Assembly (NCBI GenBank): GCA_035353235.1
Contig: DAOPZG010000011.1
Location: 1-34,494, forward strand
Direction: 5' to 3'
DNA length: 34,494 nucleotides
Origin: CAXXOK01 sp035353235
GTDB taxonomy: Bacteria > Bacillota > Clostridia > Christensenellales > Aristaeellaceae
The notes under the pieces are model-generated. The model was not told the DNA's origin and searched no databases. It was given only the letters and a program-made list of their open reading frames with translations. Below are positions 16,360 to 25,921 of the stretch, one piece after another; the first letter of the stretch is position 1, and every line of letters begins with the position of its first letter. A program made the position numbers and the translations under genes.

Positions 16360-19300
16360 TCAAGAGGCTACGGGGTCCGGCGAAGGAGTGCCCGGTTTAT
16401 CCAGCCGTGCCTGAAGCGCTTTCAACTCCGATATATCCTCAATTACGGCGAAAACACGGCTGGTGCCGGCCTCCGGACCGGGATAAATGGAATTATGCGA
16501 ACGCATCCAGAGCAAAGAACCATTTTTATGATAAACGCGATAATCAATGATATAGGGCTTCCCGGTACGCTGCAGGGTACGGGTTGCCTCCAGAAAACGC
16601 GGAACATCCTCGGCATACACGGTGGAAAACGGGTGCTGCTCGTCATAATACGGCTCGTTCTCGTCAAATCCAACCATCTGACGGTATCCGTTGCTGAGAT
16701 ATAAAATACGCTGCTTGTTGCCACGTAATTCAAAGATGCCCAGCCCGACCATGAAATTTTCAGCGAAAGCCTGAAAACGGCTCTGTTCATCCAGAAAACT
16801 TTCACGAATTTTCATCTGTTCGTCAATTCTGCTGATTGCGCCAATACACCGCGGGCTTCCGTCCGGGCTCTCCTTTGTGAACAGGCACAGCAGGCGGCAC
16901 CATACGGAAGTGCCGTCTTTTTCCAGCAGGCGAAGGATTACAGAAGTGTTGCCGCGGGAGAGCAGATCGCTGACCATCAGGCGGTACTGGTTCAGGTCGC
17001 GTGGATCCACGAAGGGTTCCAGATCCTTATGAGAACGCAACTGCCGAAAATCAAACCCGCCCAGGGCATACCGTTGGAAGCCGGGCGAACAGAGCATTTT
17101 CCCGGTATCGGTTTCCCACTCGAAAAGGGAAGTGCCCAGGTGCTCAAGCAGCGTCTGGTAGCGGGACTGTTCCCGTTGTTTCAGCAGCAGCCACTGGTTC
17201 TCCATGCGCAGTTCCTCGGCATGCTTGCGGCTGTTTACATCTGCAATGCACAGAAGGTAGACCTCTTCCGCCGTGTCGGAGGGAATGCTGATAAACGTGA
17301 ACGACGCCCAGCGGGGCAGACCGTTTTCACCTTTGACCTGACGTTCCAGCATATAGTACTCGCCGACGTTTTCTGTCAGTTTGGAACGAAGGTATCCGGG
17401 AGTGAAAACAGAACGGAGCAGCTCGTCGTCCGGTTCGGCCAGCGTGCGGCGTAAAAATGCTTTCAGATGGTCGCAGGATTTATCCGGAGCGTCTTCGCTG
17501 ACGTTGCCTGTGGGCTTATGAATGGCGCGTGTGCGCCAGGTGGTCAGGTTGATTTCAAAAACGCTGGCGTAGACGGTGCTCAGCACCATCGCGTACGTTC
17601 GCAGGGCACTGGCGTGTTCGAACTCCTTTTGCTCCGTAACGTCGTTGAAGGTAAACAGATAAATACCGTTGGAGCCAGCCTTGCCCATGAAGCGCAGGCG
17701 GATTTCCAGCCACAGCGTATGGTCGTCCGGCAGATGTACGAAACGGCACACGATACGCTCCACCCGTCCGCTTTGCGCGCTTCTGCGGCAAGCCTCCAGC
17801 AGGGGAGCGCGATCATCCGGATGAACGATTTTCAGCGCTTCAAGGGAATTGTCAAAGACCTGTTTGGGAGTGTACCCAAACAACTCATAAAAACCATCGT
17901 TCACCCGACGGATTTCCAGCCTGTCATCCGCAAGCTCGTATACGCCCATGCCGCCGATCATCCCGTTAAACAGGGTATCGATCTGGGCGCTGGTCCCCCA
18001 AAGCAGGGAAAGGTCAACCGTGCCCGATCGGTCAGCAGGCACGGCGGGAACGCTGAATGAACGAACAAACCGTCGGTCGTAGTTTGCCACGCTCATCGGG
18101 CGGGCCATCAGATACCCCTGCACCTGATCACAGCCGATGGAGCGCAGAAACGCCAACTGTTCCGGTGTTTCCACTCCTTCCGCCACGATGGGTATATTCA
18201 GCCACTTTGCCATGTGTACAACGCTGGTCAGGATGCTGGCTGCGCGTGGATTGGTGTTCAACCGGGTCAGGAAGCGCGAATCCATTTTCAGGATGTCCAC
18301 AGGCATATCCATCAGTACGTTCAGGCTGCTGTAGCCGCTTCCGAAGTCGTCCATCAGTACGATAAAGCCTGCTGCGCGTAGACGCTCCAGTGTTTCCACC
18401 AACTCGACCGGATCTTTGGCGTATGCGCTTTCGGTAATCTCCAGCCGCAGCTGAGAGGGTTCTACGCCATAGCGCTTTACCAGCGCCTGCAAGTCGTCGC
18501 ATATGGTGACGTAATACAGATCAATCCGGCTGATATTGACCGAGATCGGCAACGGGTAATTTTGCTTCTTCCACCGGCTGAGCAGTTTGCAGGCCTGTTC
18601 CCAGATATAGGTGTCCAGCCTGGTGATAAACCCGTTGCGTTCAAACAGCGGAATGAACTGGGCCGGGGAAATCAGCCCCTTTTCCGGATGTTGCCAGCGT
18701 ACAAGCATTTCCGCGCTTACGGGCTGATCGCTTTCCATGTTGAATATCGGCTGTAAAAAGGGAACGAACTGGCCTTGGTCCAGCGCGCTGCTCATTTCGT
18801 CCAACACGGCGTTTTCCTCCAGCATCGTTTGCCGGAGTTTATCATCATAAAACGCATAACGCTTTAACGCATTGCCCTTCACGGTGCGCAAAGCCATCAC
18901 CGCGCGGTCGCACATGTGGTTCACCGGCGTTCCGATGTTATGGATCGGGTAGATACCGTAATACAGCTGCACATGGAAGCGAAGGTTCTCTTTTTCGAGA
19001 CGCCCCTGAAAAAGCGCCTGTATCCTGTCCATATCCAGGGTGTTCCGTGGCAGGCAGGCGGAAAAATGATCGGCCTCCATGCGCGCGCAGGTACCGACTG
19101 GATCGGCCAGCTCACGAAGACCTTCGGCAATCGTTTTTAACAGGTGATCCCCAGCTTCTTTACCGAACAGATCATTGACAACTTTAAACCGGTCAATGTC
19201 CAGAACCAGAATCACATAGGGGGTTCCGGGATTGGCGCGAAGCATTGCGGCTGTTTTACGATAAAATGTTTCCCGGTTGAAAATGCCGGTCAGCGTGTCG

Positions 19301-20172
19301 TGCTCGCTGTGAAAAAGAAGCTCGCTTTGCATCCTTTCATTTTTCAGTTCGTTTTCCTTGTCCTTCGTAACGTCAATAAAAACCACACTGCATTGCTGCC
19401 CGTTGTCCGCTGGTGTTGCGGATACGCGTACCCAGCGAAAGTCACGGCTTTTTGTGACGATCCGGAAGGAACCTTCCAACCGCTCCGGTTTACTGCGGAA
19501 GCGGCTGATCAATTCTTCCACAATCGGCACGTCTTCGGGGGCAATCAACTGACGATAATCTTTTTCCATGATCACCCGGTATTCCGTAGCGCTATAACCG
19601 CACATCCGCGAAAGGGTTTCGTTGGAGTAAAGCAGCCTTGGCTGCGCGGAAAAATCGTACAGCGCGATGCCACCCGGAACAGCGTTCATAACGGAAGCGA
19701 GTTTCAGGTCGCTTTCCCGAAGCACTTTTTCCAGTCGGTAGCGGCTGGGGATGCCTGAAACGCCGGCGAGATACACAGGTGTCACCCCATCTTCATAGCG
19801 GATTGGAAACGCTTTCAGCCGACGAACCTGATATTGCAGCGACGAATTGTCAGGCAGCCGAAAGATTAACTCGTCGGCGCCGCCCTGATAACTGCGTTCC
19901 ATGCTGATTTTATCATCAGGTTCGACGCAAAACCATACAACCATCGCGTCGTAATTTTGCTGCTCACGGATGGCGGCCAACAGCGCAAGTCCATTTTCGA
20001 CGGCGGATTCCAGATTGATCACTGTGATCGTCGTGCCCGGATGAGCGCGCAGACAGGCCAGCGCGCTATCCTCACTGTCGGCGCGCCATACCTGAAATTC
20101 CGGCTCGAACGGGGTCGTTCCGCTGAATCGTTTCGAGTCGTCAACGATCAGAACCGTTCTTTGTTCACTCAT
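16360..20172 (-). CDS. cyclic-di-GMP phosphodiesterase: pseudo-receiver, PAS, degenerate GGDEF, EAL, PAS repeats
   Basis: A 1270-residue soluble signalling protein. Order: receiver-like domain (1-120), PAS (about 155-270), GGDEF (about 290-445), EAL (about 460-705), then four PAS-like segments (about 733-860, 870-1000, 1025-1140, 1150-1262). In the receiver, the phospho-acceptor Asp is Asn53 and the conserved Lys is Arg105. The GGDEF motif reads EADHF (366-370), so cyclase activity is not expected. The EAL domain keeps its catalytic set: Glu488 (as EML), Asn546, Glu578, Asp608/Asp609, Lys629, Glu665 and Gln685, so it should hydrolyse c-di-GMP. The ATG at 20172 follows GGAAGG by seven bases; an ATG at 20187 overlaps that site. 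Its own promoter lies upstream. No tmRNA or transmembrane segment was noticed. Confidence 0.93.
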   Translation of the reverse strand: MSEQRTVLIVDDSKRFSGTTPFEPEFQVWRADSEDSALACLRAHPGTTITVINLESAVENGLALLAAIREQQNYDAMVVWFCVEPDDKISMERSYQGGADELIFRLPDNSSLQYQVRRLKAFPIRYEDGVTPVYLAGVSGIPSRYRLEKVLRESDLKLASVMNAVPGGIALYDFSAQPRLLYSNETLSRMCGYSATEYRVIMEKDYRQLIAPEDVPIVEELISRFRSKPERLEGSFRIVTKSRDFRWVRVSATPADNGQQCSVVFIDVTKDKENELKNERMQSELLFHSEHDTLTGIFNRETFYRKTAAMLRANPGTPYVILVLDIDRFKVVNDLFGKEAGDHLLKTIAEGLRELADPVGTCARMEADHFSACLPRNTLDMDRIQALFQGRLEKENLRFHVQLYYGIYPIHNIGTPVNHMCDRAVMALRTVKGNALKRYAFYDDKLRQTMLEENAVLDEMSSALDQGQFVPFLQPIFNMESDQPVSAEMLVRWQHPEKGLISPAQFIPLFERNGFITRLDTYIWEQACKLLSRWKKQNYPLPISVNISRIDLYYVTICDDLQALVKRYGVEPSQLRLEITESAYAKDPVELVETLERLRAAGFIVLMDDFGSGYSSLNVLMDMPVDILKMDSRFLTRLNTNPRAASILTSVVHMAKWLNIPIVAEGVETPEQLAFLRSIGCDQVQGYLMARPMSVANYDRRFVRSFSVPAVPADRSGTVDLSLLWGTSAQIDTLFNGMIGGMGVYELADDRLEIRRVNDGFYELFGYTPKQVFDNSLEALKIVHPDDRAPLLEACRRSAQSGRVERIVCRFVHLPDDHTLWLEIRLRFMGKAGSNGIYLFTFNDVTEQKEFEHASALRTYAMVLSTVYASVFEINLTTWRTRAIHKPTGNVSEDAPDKSCDHLKAFLRRTLAEPDDELLRSVFTPGYLRSKLTENVGEYYMLERQVKGENGLPRWASFTFISIPSDTAEEVYLLCIADVNSRKHAEELRMENQWLLLKQREQSRYQTLLEHLGTSLFEWETDTGKMLCSPGFQRYALGGFDFRQLRSHKDLEPFVDPRDLNQYRLMVSDLLSRGNTSVILRLLEKDGTSVWCRLLCLFTKESPDGSPRCIGAISRIDEQMKIRESFLDEQSRFQAFAENFMVGLGIFELRGNKQRILYLSNGYRQMVGFDENEPYYDEQHPFSTVYAEDVPRFLEATRTLQRTGKPYIIDYRVYHKNGSLLWMRSHNSIYPGPEAGTSRVFAVIEDISELKALQARLDKPGTPSPDPVAS

Positions 20173-20249
20173 GGTCGTTCCTTCCAAAAGAGGCCCAAAA
20201 TGAAATGCGTCGGTTGTTCATTGCCAGTTGAAACACTTAATCTACAAAT

Positions 20250-20278
20250 ATTGTAACAGAAACATACCTATCTTTCAA
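20250..20278 (-). promoter_or_regulatory. promoter of the PAS/GGDEF/EAL gene
   Basis: Minus strand: TTGAAA (20278-20273), 17-base spacer, TACAAT (20255-20250). Seventy-eight bases of leader precede the start codon. The gap 20173-20480 holds this promoter and the divergent one at 20385. Confidence 0.7.
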
Positions 20279-20384
20279 GCAATAACGCCGAAGGAACGAT
20301 CTTTCACCTGACGGGTTCAAGATGGAAAACGATTCCCGCGCGGAGCCACCAAACAGCCGGAATGTAAAGCCTTACCGCCACGGC

Positions 20385-20412
20385 TTGCATGTTCCCGCGA
20401 ATCTGATATAAT
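20385..20412 (+). promoter_or_regulatory. promoter of the cyclophilin gene and probable downstream run
   Basis: TTGCAT at 20385-20390, 16-base spacer, perfect TATAAT at 20407-20412, with TG three bases before it. It may drive all genes to 28737, since gaps between them are short. Confidence 0.7.
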
Positions 20413-20480
20413 ACTGAGGTTATCGAAACGTTAAGGCGGAAACGCCTTCGGATAGGACGAAATCGGAGAGGATGATTGAT

Positions 20481-20996
20481 TTGGCAAACCCTGTGTTTGA
20501 AATTACCATGCAGGATGGCGGTGTACTGAAAGGGGAACTGTACCCGGAAGACGCACCCCAGTCGGTTGGCAACTTTATCGCGCTGGCCAACAGCGGATTT
20601 TATGACGGACTGATTTTTCACCGCTGCATCCCCGGCTTTATGATCCAGGGAGGCTGTCCCAAGGGCACCGGCACAGGCGGGCCCGGTTACAGCATCAAGG
20701 GGGAATTTGCGCAGAACGGCGTCCCCAATCCGATCCGGCATACCTACGGGGTGCTCAGCATGGCGCGCAGTATGATGAAGGACAGCGCCGGCTCCCAGTT
20801 TTTTGTGATGACCAGCGACAGCCCGCATCTGGACGGGGCATACGCGGCGTTTGGCAAGGTGCTGGAAGGTATGGAGGTGGCGGATCGCATCGTTGCTGTT
20901 CCGACGGACCGTAACGATCGGCCGTCCGTGCCGCAGGTGATCCGCTCCATCCGGGTGGAAACCTTCGGCGAGGTCTATCCGTTCGACCAAATCTGA
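20481..20996 (+). CDS. cyclophilin-type peptidyl-prolyl cis-trans isomerase
   Basis: Cytoplasmic prolyl isomerase that helps protein folding. The 171 residues hold one cyclophilin domain with active-site segment FHRCIPGFMIQGG (46-58), SAGSQFFVM and the family ending GAYAAFGKV followed by VETFGEVYP. I chose the TTG at 20481: the resulting MANP start is what many clostridial relatives have, and GGAGAGG lies nine bases upstream. The ATG at 20472 directly touches that ribosome site and would add three residues. No signal peptide. A GC-rich hairpin at 21009-21034 separates it from the U32 gene. Confidence 0.93.
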   Translation: MANPVFEITMQDGGVLKGELYPEDAPQSVGNFIALANSGFYDGLIFHRCIPGFMIQGGCPKGTGTGGPGYSIKGEFAQNGVPNPIRHTYGVLSMARSMMKDSAGSQFFVMTSDSPHLDGAYAAFGKVLEGMEVADRIVAVPTDRNDRPSVPQVIRSIRVETFGEVYPFDQI

Positions 20997-21008
20997 ATCT
21001 TTGACCGT

Positions 21009-21034
21009 CGGCGCGGGGCAACTGCTCCGCGCCG
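21009..21034 (+). terminator. GC-rich hairpin between cyclophilin and U32 genes
   Basis: Stem CGGCGCGG/CCGCGCCG with a 10-base loop, followed by CTTTGT. Weak T-run, so it may attenuate rather than end transcription. Confidence 0.35.
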
Positions 21035-21060
21035 CTTTGTCGCCGGGAGGAGGCGGAGCG

Positions 21061-23463
21061 ATGCCGGAAAGCTTAAAAAAACCGATGGAACTGCTTGCGC
21101 CCGCCGGGGATGAAGCATCGCTGCGCGCTGCTGTGTGCGCGGGCGCGGACGCGGTGTATCTGGGCTTCTCCCGTTTTGGCGCGCGCGCTTCGGCCGCGAA
21201 TTTTGATGCGGAAATGCTGGAAAAGGCTGTAGCCTACGCGCACCTCTACCATGTCAGGATTCACGTGACGGTGAATACGCTCGTGAAGCCACAGGAAACC
21301 GCGGATGTGCTGGAAACGCTTGGAGTAATCAACGCCTGCGGTGCGGACGCGATCATCGTACAGGATTTTGGCGTTGCGCGCATGGCTCGCGAGACGTATC
21401 CGTCGCTGGAACGGCATGCCAGCACCCAGATGGCGATCCATTCGGCGGCAGGCGCGCGGTTTGCGATGGAGCACGGCTTTCGCCGGGTGGTGCTGGCCCG
21501 TGAATGTACGTTACAGACCATCGAGCAAGCCGCGGCGACCGGCGCGGATATCGAGGTGTTTGTGCATGGCGCGTTGTGCGCCGGGGTGAGTGGGCAGTGC
21601 CTGTTTTCCAGCATGGCGGGCGGGCGAAGCGGCAACCGGGGTCGGTGCGCGCAACCCTGCCGACAGCAGGTTACGCTGGGCGGTACGACAGCAGCGTTGC
21701 TTTCCACGCGGGACCTGTGCCTGCGTGATCATTTGCCCGAACTGGCGGCTGCGGGTGTGGCGGCATTGAAAATTGAAGGCCGGTTGAAACGCCCCGAATA
21801 CGTAGCCGTTGTGACCGACCGCTATCGCCGGGCGCTGGATGCGTTGGTGCGCGGCGAGTTTGCGCCTGCGGACGAGGAAGAAAAAACGGCGCTGAAGCAG
21901 GTTTTCCACCGCGGGGGATTTACCGTGGGGCACGCGCTGTGCGCTGAGGACGCGGCGCTGTGCGCCCCGGAACGCGTGAACCACGGCGGCGTTGCCATCG
22001 GGAAAATCCGGGCGGTCAAAGGCAATTTGGCCGAGGCGGAGCTTATTCTGCCGCTGCACGACGGGGACAGCCTGCGGATTGAAGGCGCGGAAGATGTGGA
22101 ACTGCGATATTCCGGCCCGGAAGCGGCGGGGCGCGCGACCCTGCGCCTGCGGCCGGATGTGCGGGTGCGCCCGGGCGATCCGGTCGTGCGGCTGGCGGAT
22201 GCCCAACAGCTCCGCTTTGCGCAGAACCTCGCGGAAAAACCGATCCCGGTGACGATGCGGGCGGAGGTGCTGGCGGGGAAACCCCTGCGCCTTACGGCGA
22301 GCGACGGCATCAGCGTTGCGCAAGCCGTGGGGGAGCCGGCGCAAACCCCGCGGACGAGACCCCTTACGAAAGAGGAGATCGTCGCGGCACTCTCCAAACT
22401 GGGCGACACGCCTTTTACGCTGACGGAGGAACCCGCCGTGGATACCGACGGCGTTTTTACGCCGGTATCGGCGTTGAACGCCCTGCGCCGCAACGCGCTG
22501 GAGAGACTCGCGGACATGCGCCGCGCGGCTTTCGCGGCAAACAGACGCGATTTCGCGAATGCCTCCCAACCCGGAGCGAAGGGGATACGGAAACAGCCGG
22601 ACATTCCGAGACGAATCGCTTTGGAAACGTTGGCGGTCAGCTTTACCGACGCGCAATTCGGGCAGGATTTTTTAGCGGCAGGCGCGAACCTACTTCTATA
22701 TGCCCCGACAGATTACACGCTTCCAACGCTGGAAGGCGAACTGCCGAAACTGCCGGTTGGGTCGTGGCTGGTTCTGCCGCCGCAGATGAGCGATGGAGCA
22801 TTTGCGCAGCTGTTGCCGACGCTATCGGAAAACGCCGGTCAACTTGCGGGCATTGTGCTGGGGAGCGTGGGCCAGCTTGGCTTTCCGTTGCCGCTTCCCT
22901 ATGCGTTGGGTGAAGGAGTGCCGATTACCAATCCCGAAGCCGCTCAGGAACTGCTGGACAACGGTCCTGCGTTCTTCACCCTGTGGCCCGAACTGAACCA
23001 CGGGGAACTGGCCGCACTGCTGAGCGAAAGGTACGGAGTACCACCGCTATTAAAAATGTATGGCAGGGAACGGTTAATGTTGCTGAACCATTGCCCGGAA
23101 CGGGTACGCCTTGGGCTGACCCGTGGGCGGGAACACTGCACGCTGTGCGGGCCGGGCGACCGTGCCTGTGCCATGACGGACCCGACGCTTACCGATCGCC
23201 GGGGGTATCGGTTCCCGCTGCGCAGGGTGCAGATGCCGGAAGGCTGTGTGGTGGAACTGCTGAACGCGCTGCCGACCGACCTTTCCGGGCAGGACAGCCG
23301 CAGGCGGGCGCTTGACGCGGGAATGCTGTTAAGCTTCACCGTGGAAGCACCGGAACGCCAGCTGGCCGTTACGCGGCGTTTCGCGGCGCTGATGCGTACC
23401 GGCGTAGCCGAAAAAGATAACGAACCTTCCACTGCCGGGCATTTTCTGCGCGGCGTGGAATAA
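21061..23463 (+). CDS. U32 family protein (RlhA/TrhP-like) with DUF3656-type C-terminal region
   Basis: The U32 family was named as peptidase, but characterised members RlhA and TrhP are tied to hydroxylation of 23S rRNA or tRNA. The 800-residue protein starts with MELLAPAGDEASLRAAV, the typical barrel opening. It has the family cysteine signature at about 168-205: HGALCAGVSGQC, then CAQPC, with Cys also in ARECT. These cysteines probably bind an iron-sulfur cluster. The long C-terminal region matches the size of U32 proteins with DUF3656 and adds a second cysteine group near residues 695-712 (HCTLCGPGDRAC). The ATG has GGGAGGAGG upstream. It lies between a prolyl isomerase and MutS2, consistent with an RNA or translation-related role (inference). 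Confidence 0.9.
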   Translation: MPESLKKPMELLAPAGDEASLRAAVCAGADAVYLGFSRFGARASAANFDAEMLEKAVAYAHLYHVRIHVTVNTLVKPQETADVLETLGVINACGADAIIVQDFGVARMARETYPSLERHASTQMAIHSAAGARFAMEHGFRRVVLARECTLQTIEQAAATGADIEVFVHGALCAGVSGQCLFSSMAGGRSGNRGRCAQPCRQQVTLGGTTAALLSTRDLCLRDHLPELAAAGVAALKIEGRLKRPEYVAVVTDRYRRALDALVRGEFAPADEEEKTALKQVFHRGGFTVGHALCAEDAALCAPERVNHGGVAIGKIRAVKGNLAEAELILPLHDGDSLRIEGAEDVELRYSGPEAAGRATLRLRPDVRVRPGDPVVRLADAQQLRFAQNLAEKPIPVTMRAEVLAGKPLRLTASDGISVAQAVGEPAQTPRTRPLTKEEIVAALSKLGDTPFTLTEEPAVDTDGVFTPVSALNALRRNALERLADMRRAAFAANRRDFANASQPGAKGIRKQPDIPRRIALETLAVSFTDAQFGQDFLAAGANLLLYAPTDYTLPTLEGELPKLPVGSWLVLPPQMSDGAFAQLLPTLSENAGQLAGIVLGSVGQLGFPLPLPYALGEGVPITNPEAAQELLDNGPAFFTLWPELNHGELAALLSERYGVPPLLKMYGRERLMLLNHCPERVRLGLTRGREHCTLCGPGDRACAMTDPTLTDRRGYRFPLRRVQMPEGCVVELLNALPTDLSGQDSRRRALDAGMLLSFTVEAPERQLAVTRRFAALMRTGVAEKDNEPSTAGHFLRGVE

Positions 23464-23509
23464 ACCGGATCAGAATTTGTCCGGATCATGATAACAGGAG
23501 GCGCTGCGC

Positions 23510-25864
23510 ATGGAACCGGCCCGGGAACTGCGAGTGCTGGAATTTACGAAAATACGGGAAATGCTGTCGGCTTTCTGCGTAACGCCGATGGGAGCGGAGC
23601 TTTGCCAGGAGTTGACCCCCTACCGCGATTTTTCCGAGGTGAGCCGCGCGCTGGAGGAAACAGAAGAAGCCACAATTTTACTGGCCTATCTGGGCGGTTC
23701 GCCGCTTCAGTGGTTCGGCGACGTGCGGGAGCAGCTTTCTCTGGCGGGCAAAGGGGCCGCGCTGTCCCCCAAGGCCCTGCTGGATGTGGCGGGATGCCTG
23801 CGGGCCGCCCGCGCCGCTCGCGCCGCGCTGGTGAAGGAGCGGGAGGATACCCCGATCCTGACCGGATTGGCCAGCAGGCTGACCACCTTGCCCGGTGTGG
23901 AACAGGCGATTACTGACGCGATCCTGAGCGAAGATGAAATCGCCGACCGCGCGTCCGCGGAACTGATGCAGATTCGGCGGCAGATTCGCGCCGCGAACGA
24001 GCGGATGCGGGAAAAATTGAACCAGATGATCCACAGTTCTTCTTTTGCCAAGTACCTGCAGGATGCGATCATCACCTTGCGGGGGGACCGCTACTGCATC
24101 CCCGTTAAAGCGGAATGCCGGGCGAATGTGCCCGGACTGGTGCACGATCAGAGCTCTACCGGCGCGACGCTGTTTGTGGAACCGATCGCGGTAGTGGAAC
24201 TGGGCAACGATTTAAAACAGCTTCGCGGCCGGGAACAGCAGGAGATTGAACGGATTCTGCTGGCGCTGACCGGGCAGCTGGCACCGCACGCGGATGAGCT
24301 GCGCGCGGATATCGACATCCTGAACCATCTGGACTTTGCCTTTGCCAAAGGGCAGCTGGCTAAGGACATGCGAGCCTCCCTGCCGAAGCTGAATAACCGT
24401 GGATATATCAAACTGATCCGCGCGCGGCACCCGCTGATTGACCGGGAGAAGGTAGTACCGACCACCCTTTGGCTGGGGGACGACTTTACCACACTGGTGG
24501 TAACCGGCCCCAATACCGGCGGCAAAACGGTTACGCTGAAAACCGTGGGCCTGCTGACCCTGATGGCGCAGGCCGGGCTGCATGTGCCCGCAGATCTGGG
24601 CACGGAACTGGCTGTGTTTGAGCATGTGTACGCGGACATCGGAGACGAACAGTCCATTGAGCAGTCCCTGTCCACGTTCTCCAGCCATATGAAGAATATC
24701 GTGAGCATTATGGACGCCGTAACGGAACGGGATCTGGCGCTGTTTGACGAGCTGGGCGCTGGCACCGACCCCACCGAAGGCGCGGCGCTGGCACAGACGA
24801 TCCTAAAAAACCTGTTGCAGCGTAAAGTGCGTACCATGGCGACCACTCATTACAGCGAACTGAAAGCTTTTGCCCTGTCCACTCCCGGCGTGGAAAACGC
24901 CAGCGTGGAGTTTGACGTGGCAACGCTGCGCCCCACCTACCGCCTGTCCATCGGAATCCCCGGGAAAAGCAACGCGTTTGAAATCAGCCAAAAACTTGGC
25001 TTGTCTTCGGCGCTGATCGACGAGGCCAAGCAGTTGTTGTCCCAGAACGATGTGCGTTTTGAAGACGTGATCGCCAACGCCGAGTATCACCGGCAGATCG
25101 CCGAAAAAGAGCGTAAAATGGCGGAGGAAGCCTATCAGGAAACGGTATCCCTGCGGAACGAGGCGGAGAAGCTTCGCAAAGAAATGGAAGACAACCGCGA
25201 GAAGAACATGCGTAAAGCGAAGGAAGACGGTAAACGCGTGATGGAAAACGCGCGCAGGGAAGCCGAAGCGATTATTTCCGAACTAAAAACGTTGAAAAAA
25301 CAGGCTCAAACGCCTGAACATGAAGTGCAGGCGCTCCGGAAACGGATGGAGAAGGGCATTGACGAGCTGAGTGAGGGTCTTTCCCAGCCCAGCGAAACGA
25401 GGTTTACCCCGCCCAAGACGGTCCGCGTCGGCGAAAATGTGGAAATCGTGAACCTGAAAACACGGGGAACCGTACTTACCCTGCCGGACAGCAAGGGCGA
25501 AGTGCAGGTACAGGCCGGCATAATGAAACTGAAAGCGCATCTAAGCCAACTGCGCATAGTGGAACCGGCCAGAACGGTCAAGACCAGCGTAACGGCTAAA
25601 ACCGGCGCCGCCACACGCAGTGTGCCGCTGGAACTGGATGTGCGCGGGCTGGCTCAGGACGAAGCGTTGCCGGAGGTGGATCGGTACCTGGACGAGGCGA
25701 CGCTGGCGGGCCTGCACGAGGTGAGCATCATCCACGGCAAAGGCACGGGCACGCTGCGCATGGGCATTCAGCGGCATCTGAAAGGGCACATGGATGTGAA
25801 GAGCTATCGGCTGGGCGTATACGGCGAAGGCGAGGACGGCGTAACGGTGGTAACGTTGAAATAG
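23510..25864 (+). CDS. mutS2: MutS2 (ribosome collision/recombination ATPase)
   Basis: MutS-like ATPase with a C-terminal Smr nuclease-type domain. Bacillus MutS2 splits collided ribosomes for quality control, and an older proposal links it to suppression of recombination. In 784 residues, Walker A reads TGPNTGGKT at 332-340. The ABC-type centre ST-x-SSHM and the Walker B region FDELGAGTDPTEGA follow, then a long coiled coil (about 520-620) rich in Glu/Lys/Arg. The Smr domain is at about 707-784 with LELDVRGL and HGKGTGTL. The mismatch-binding N-terminal domain of true MutS is absent, as expected. ATG with AGGAGG upstream, 46 bases after the U32 gene. Confidence 0.96.
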   Translation: MEPARELRVLEFTKIREMLSAFCVTPMGAELCQELTPYRDFSEVSRALEETEEATILLAYLGGSPLQWFGDVREQLSLAGKGAALSPKALLDVAGCLRAARAARAALVKEREDTPILTGLASRLTTLPGVEQAITDAILSEDEIADRASAELMQIRRQIRAANERMREKLNQMIHSSSFAKYLQDAIITLRGDRYCIPVKAECRANVPGLVHDQSSTGATLFVEPIAVVELGNDLKQLRGREQQEIERILLALTGQLAPHADELRADIDILNHLDFAFAKGQLAKDMRASLPKLNNRGYIKLIRARHPLIDREKVVPTTLWLGDDFTTLVVTGPNTGGKTVTLKTVGLLTLMAQAGLHVPADLGTELAVFEHVYADIGDEQSIEQSLSTFSSHMKNIVSIMDAVTERDLALFDELGAGTDPTEGAALAQTILKNLLQRKVRTMATTHYSELKAFALSTPGVENASVEFDVATLRPTYRLSIGIPGKSNAFEISQKLGLSSALIDEAKQLLSQNDVRFEDVIANAEYHRQIAEKERKMAEEAYQETVSLRNEAEKLRKEMEDNREKNMRKAKEDGKRVMENARREAEAIISELKTLKKQAQTPEHEVQALRKRMEKGIDELSEGLSQPSETRFTPPKTVRVGENVEIVNLKTRGTVLTLPDSKGEVQVQAGIMKLKAHLSQLRIVEPARTVKTSVTAKTGAATRSVPLELDVRGLAQDEALPEVDRYLDEATLAGLHEVSIIHGKGTGTLRMGIQRHLKGHMDVKSYRLGVYGEGEDGVTVVTLK

Positions 25865-25921
25865 CGGCGGCGCGCCGTGTATGGGCCGCTTTGGCGGCCG
25901 ATAACAGGAGGGAAAAACACC

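Noticed and set aside
20172..20187. upstream ATG start for the PAS/GGDEF/EAL protein
   Set aside because: It overlaps the GGAAGG ribosome site that serves the ATG at 20172.
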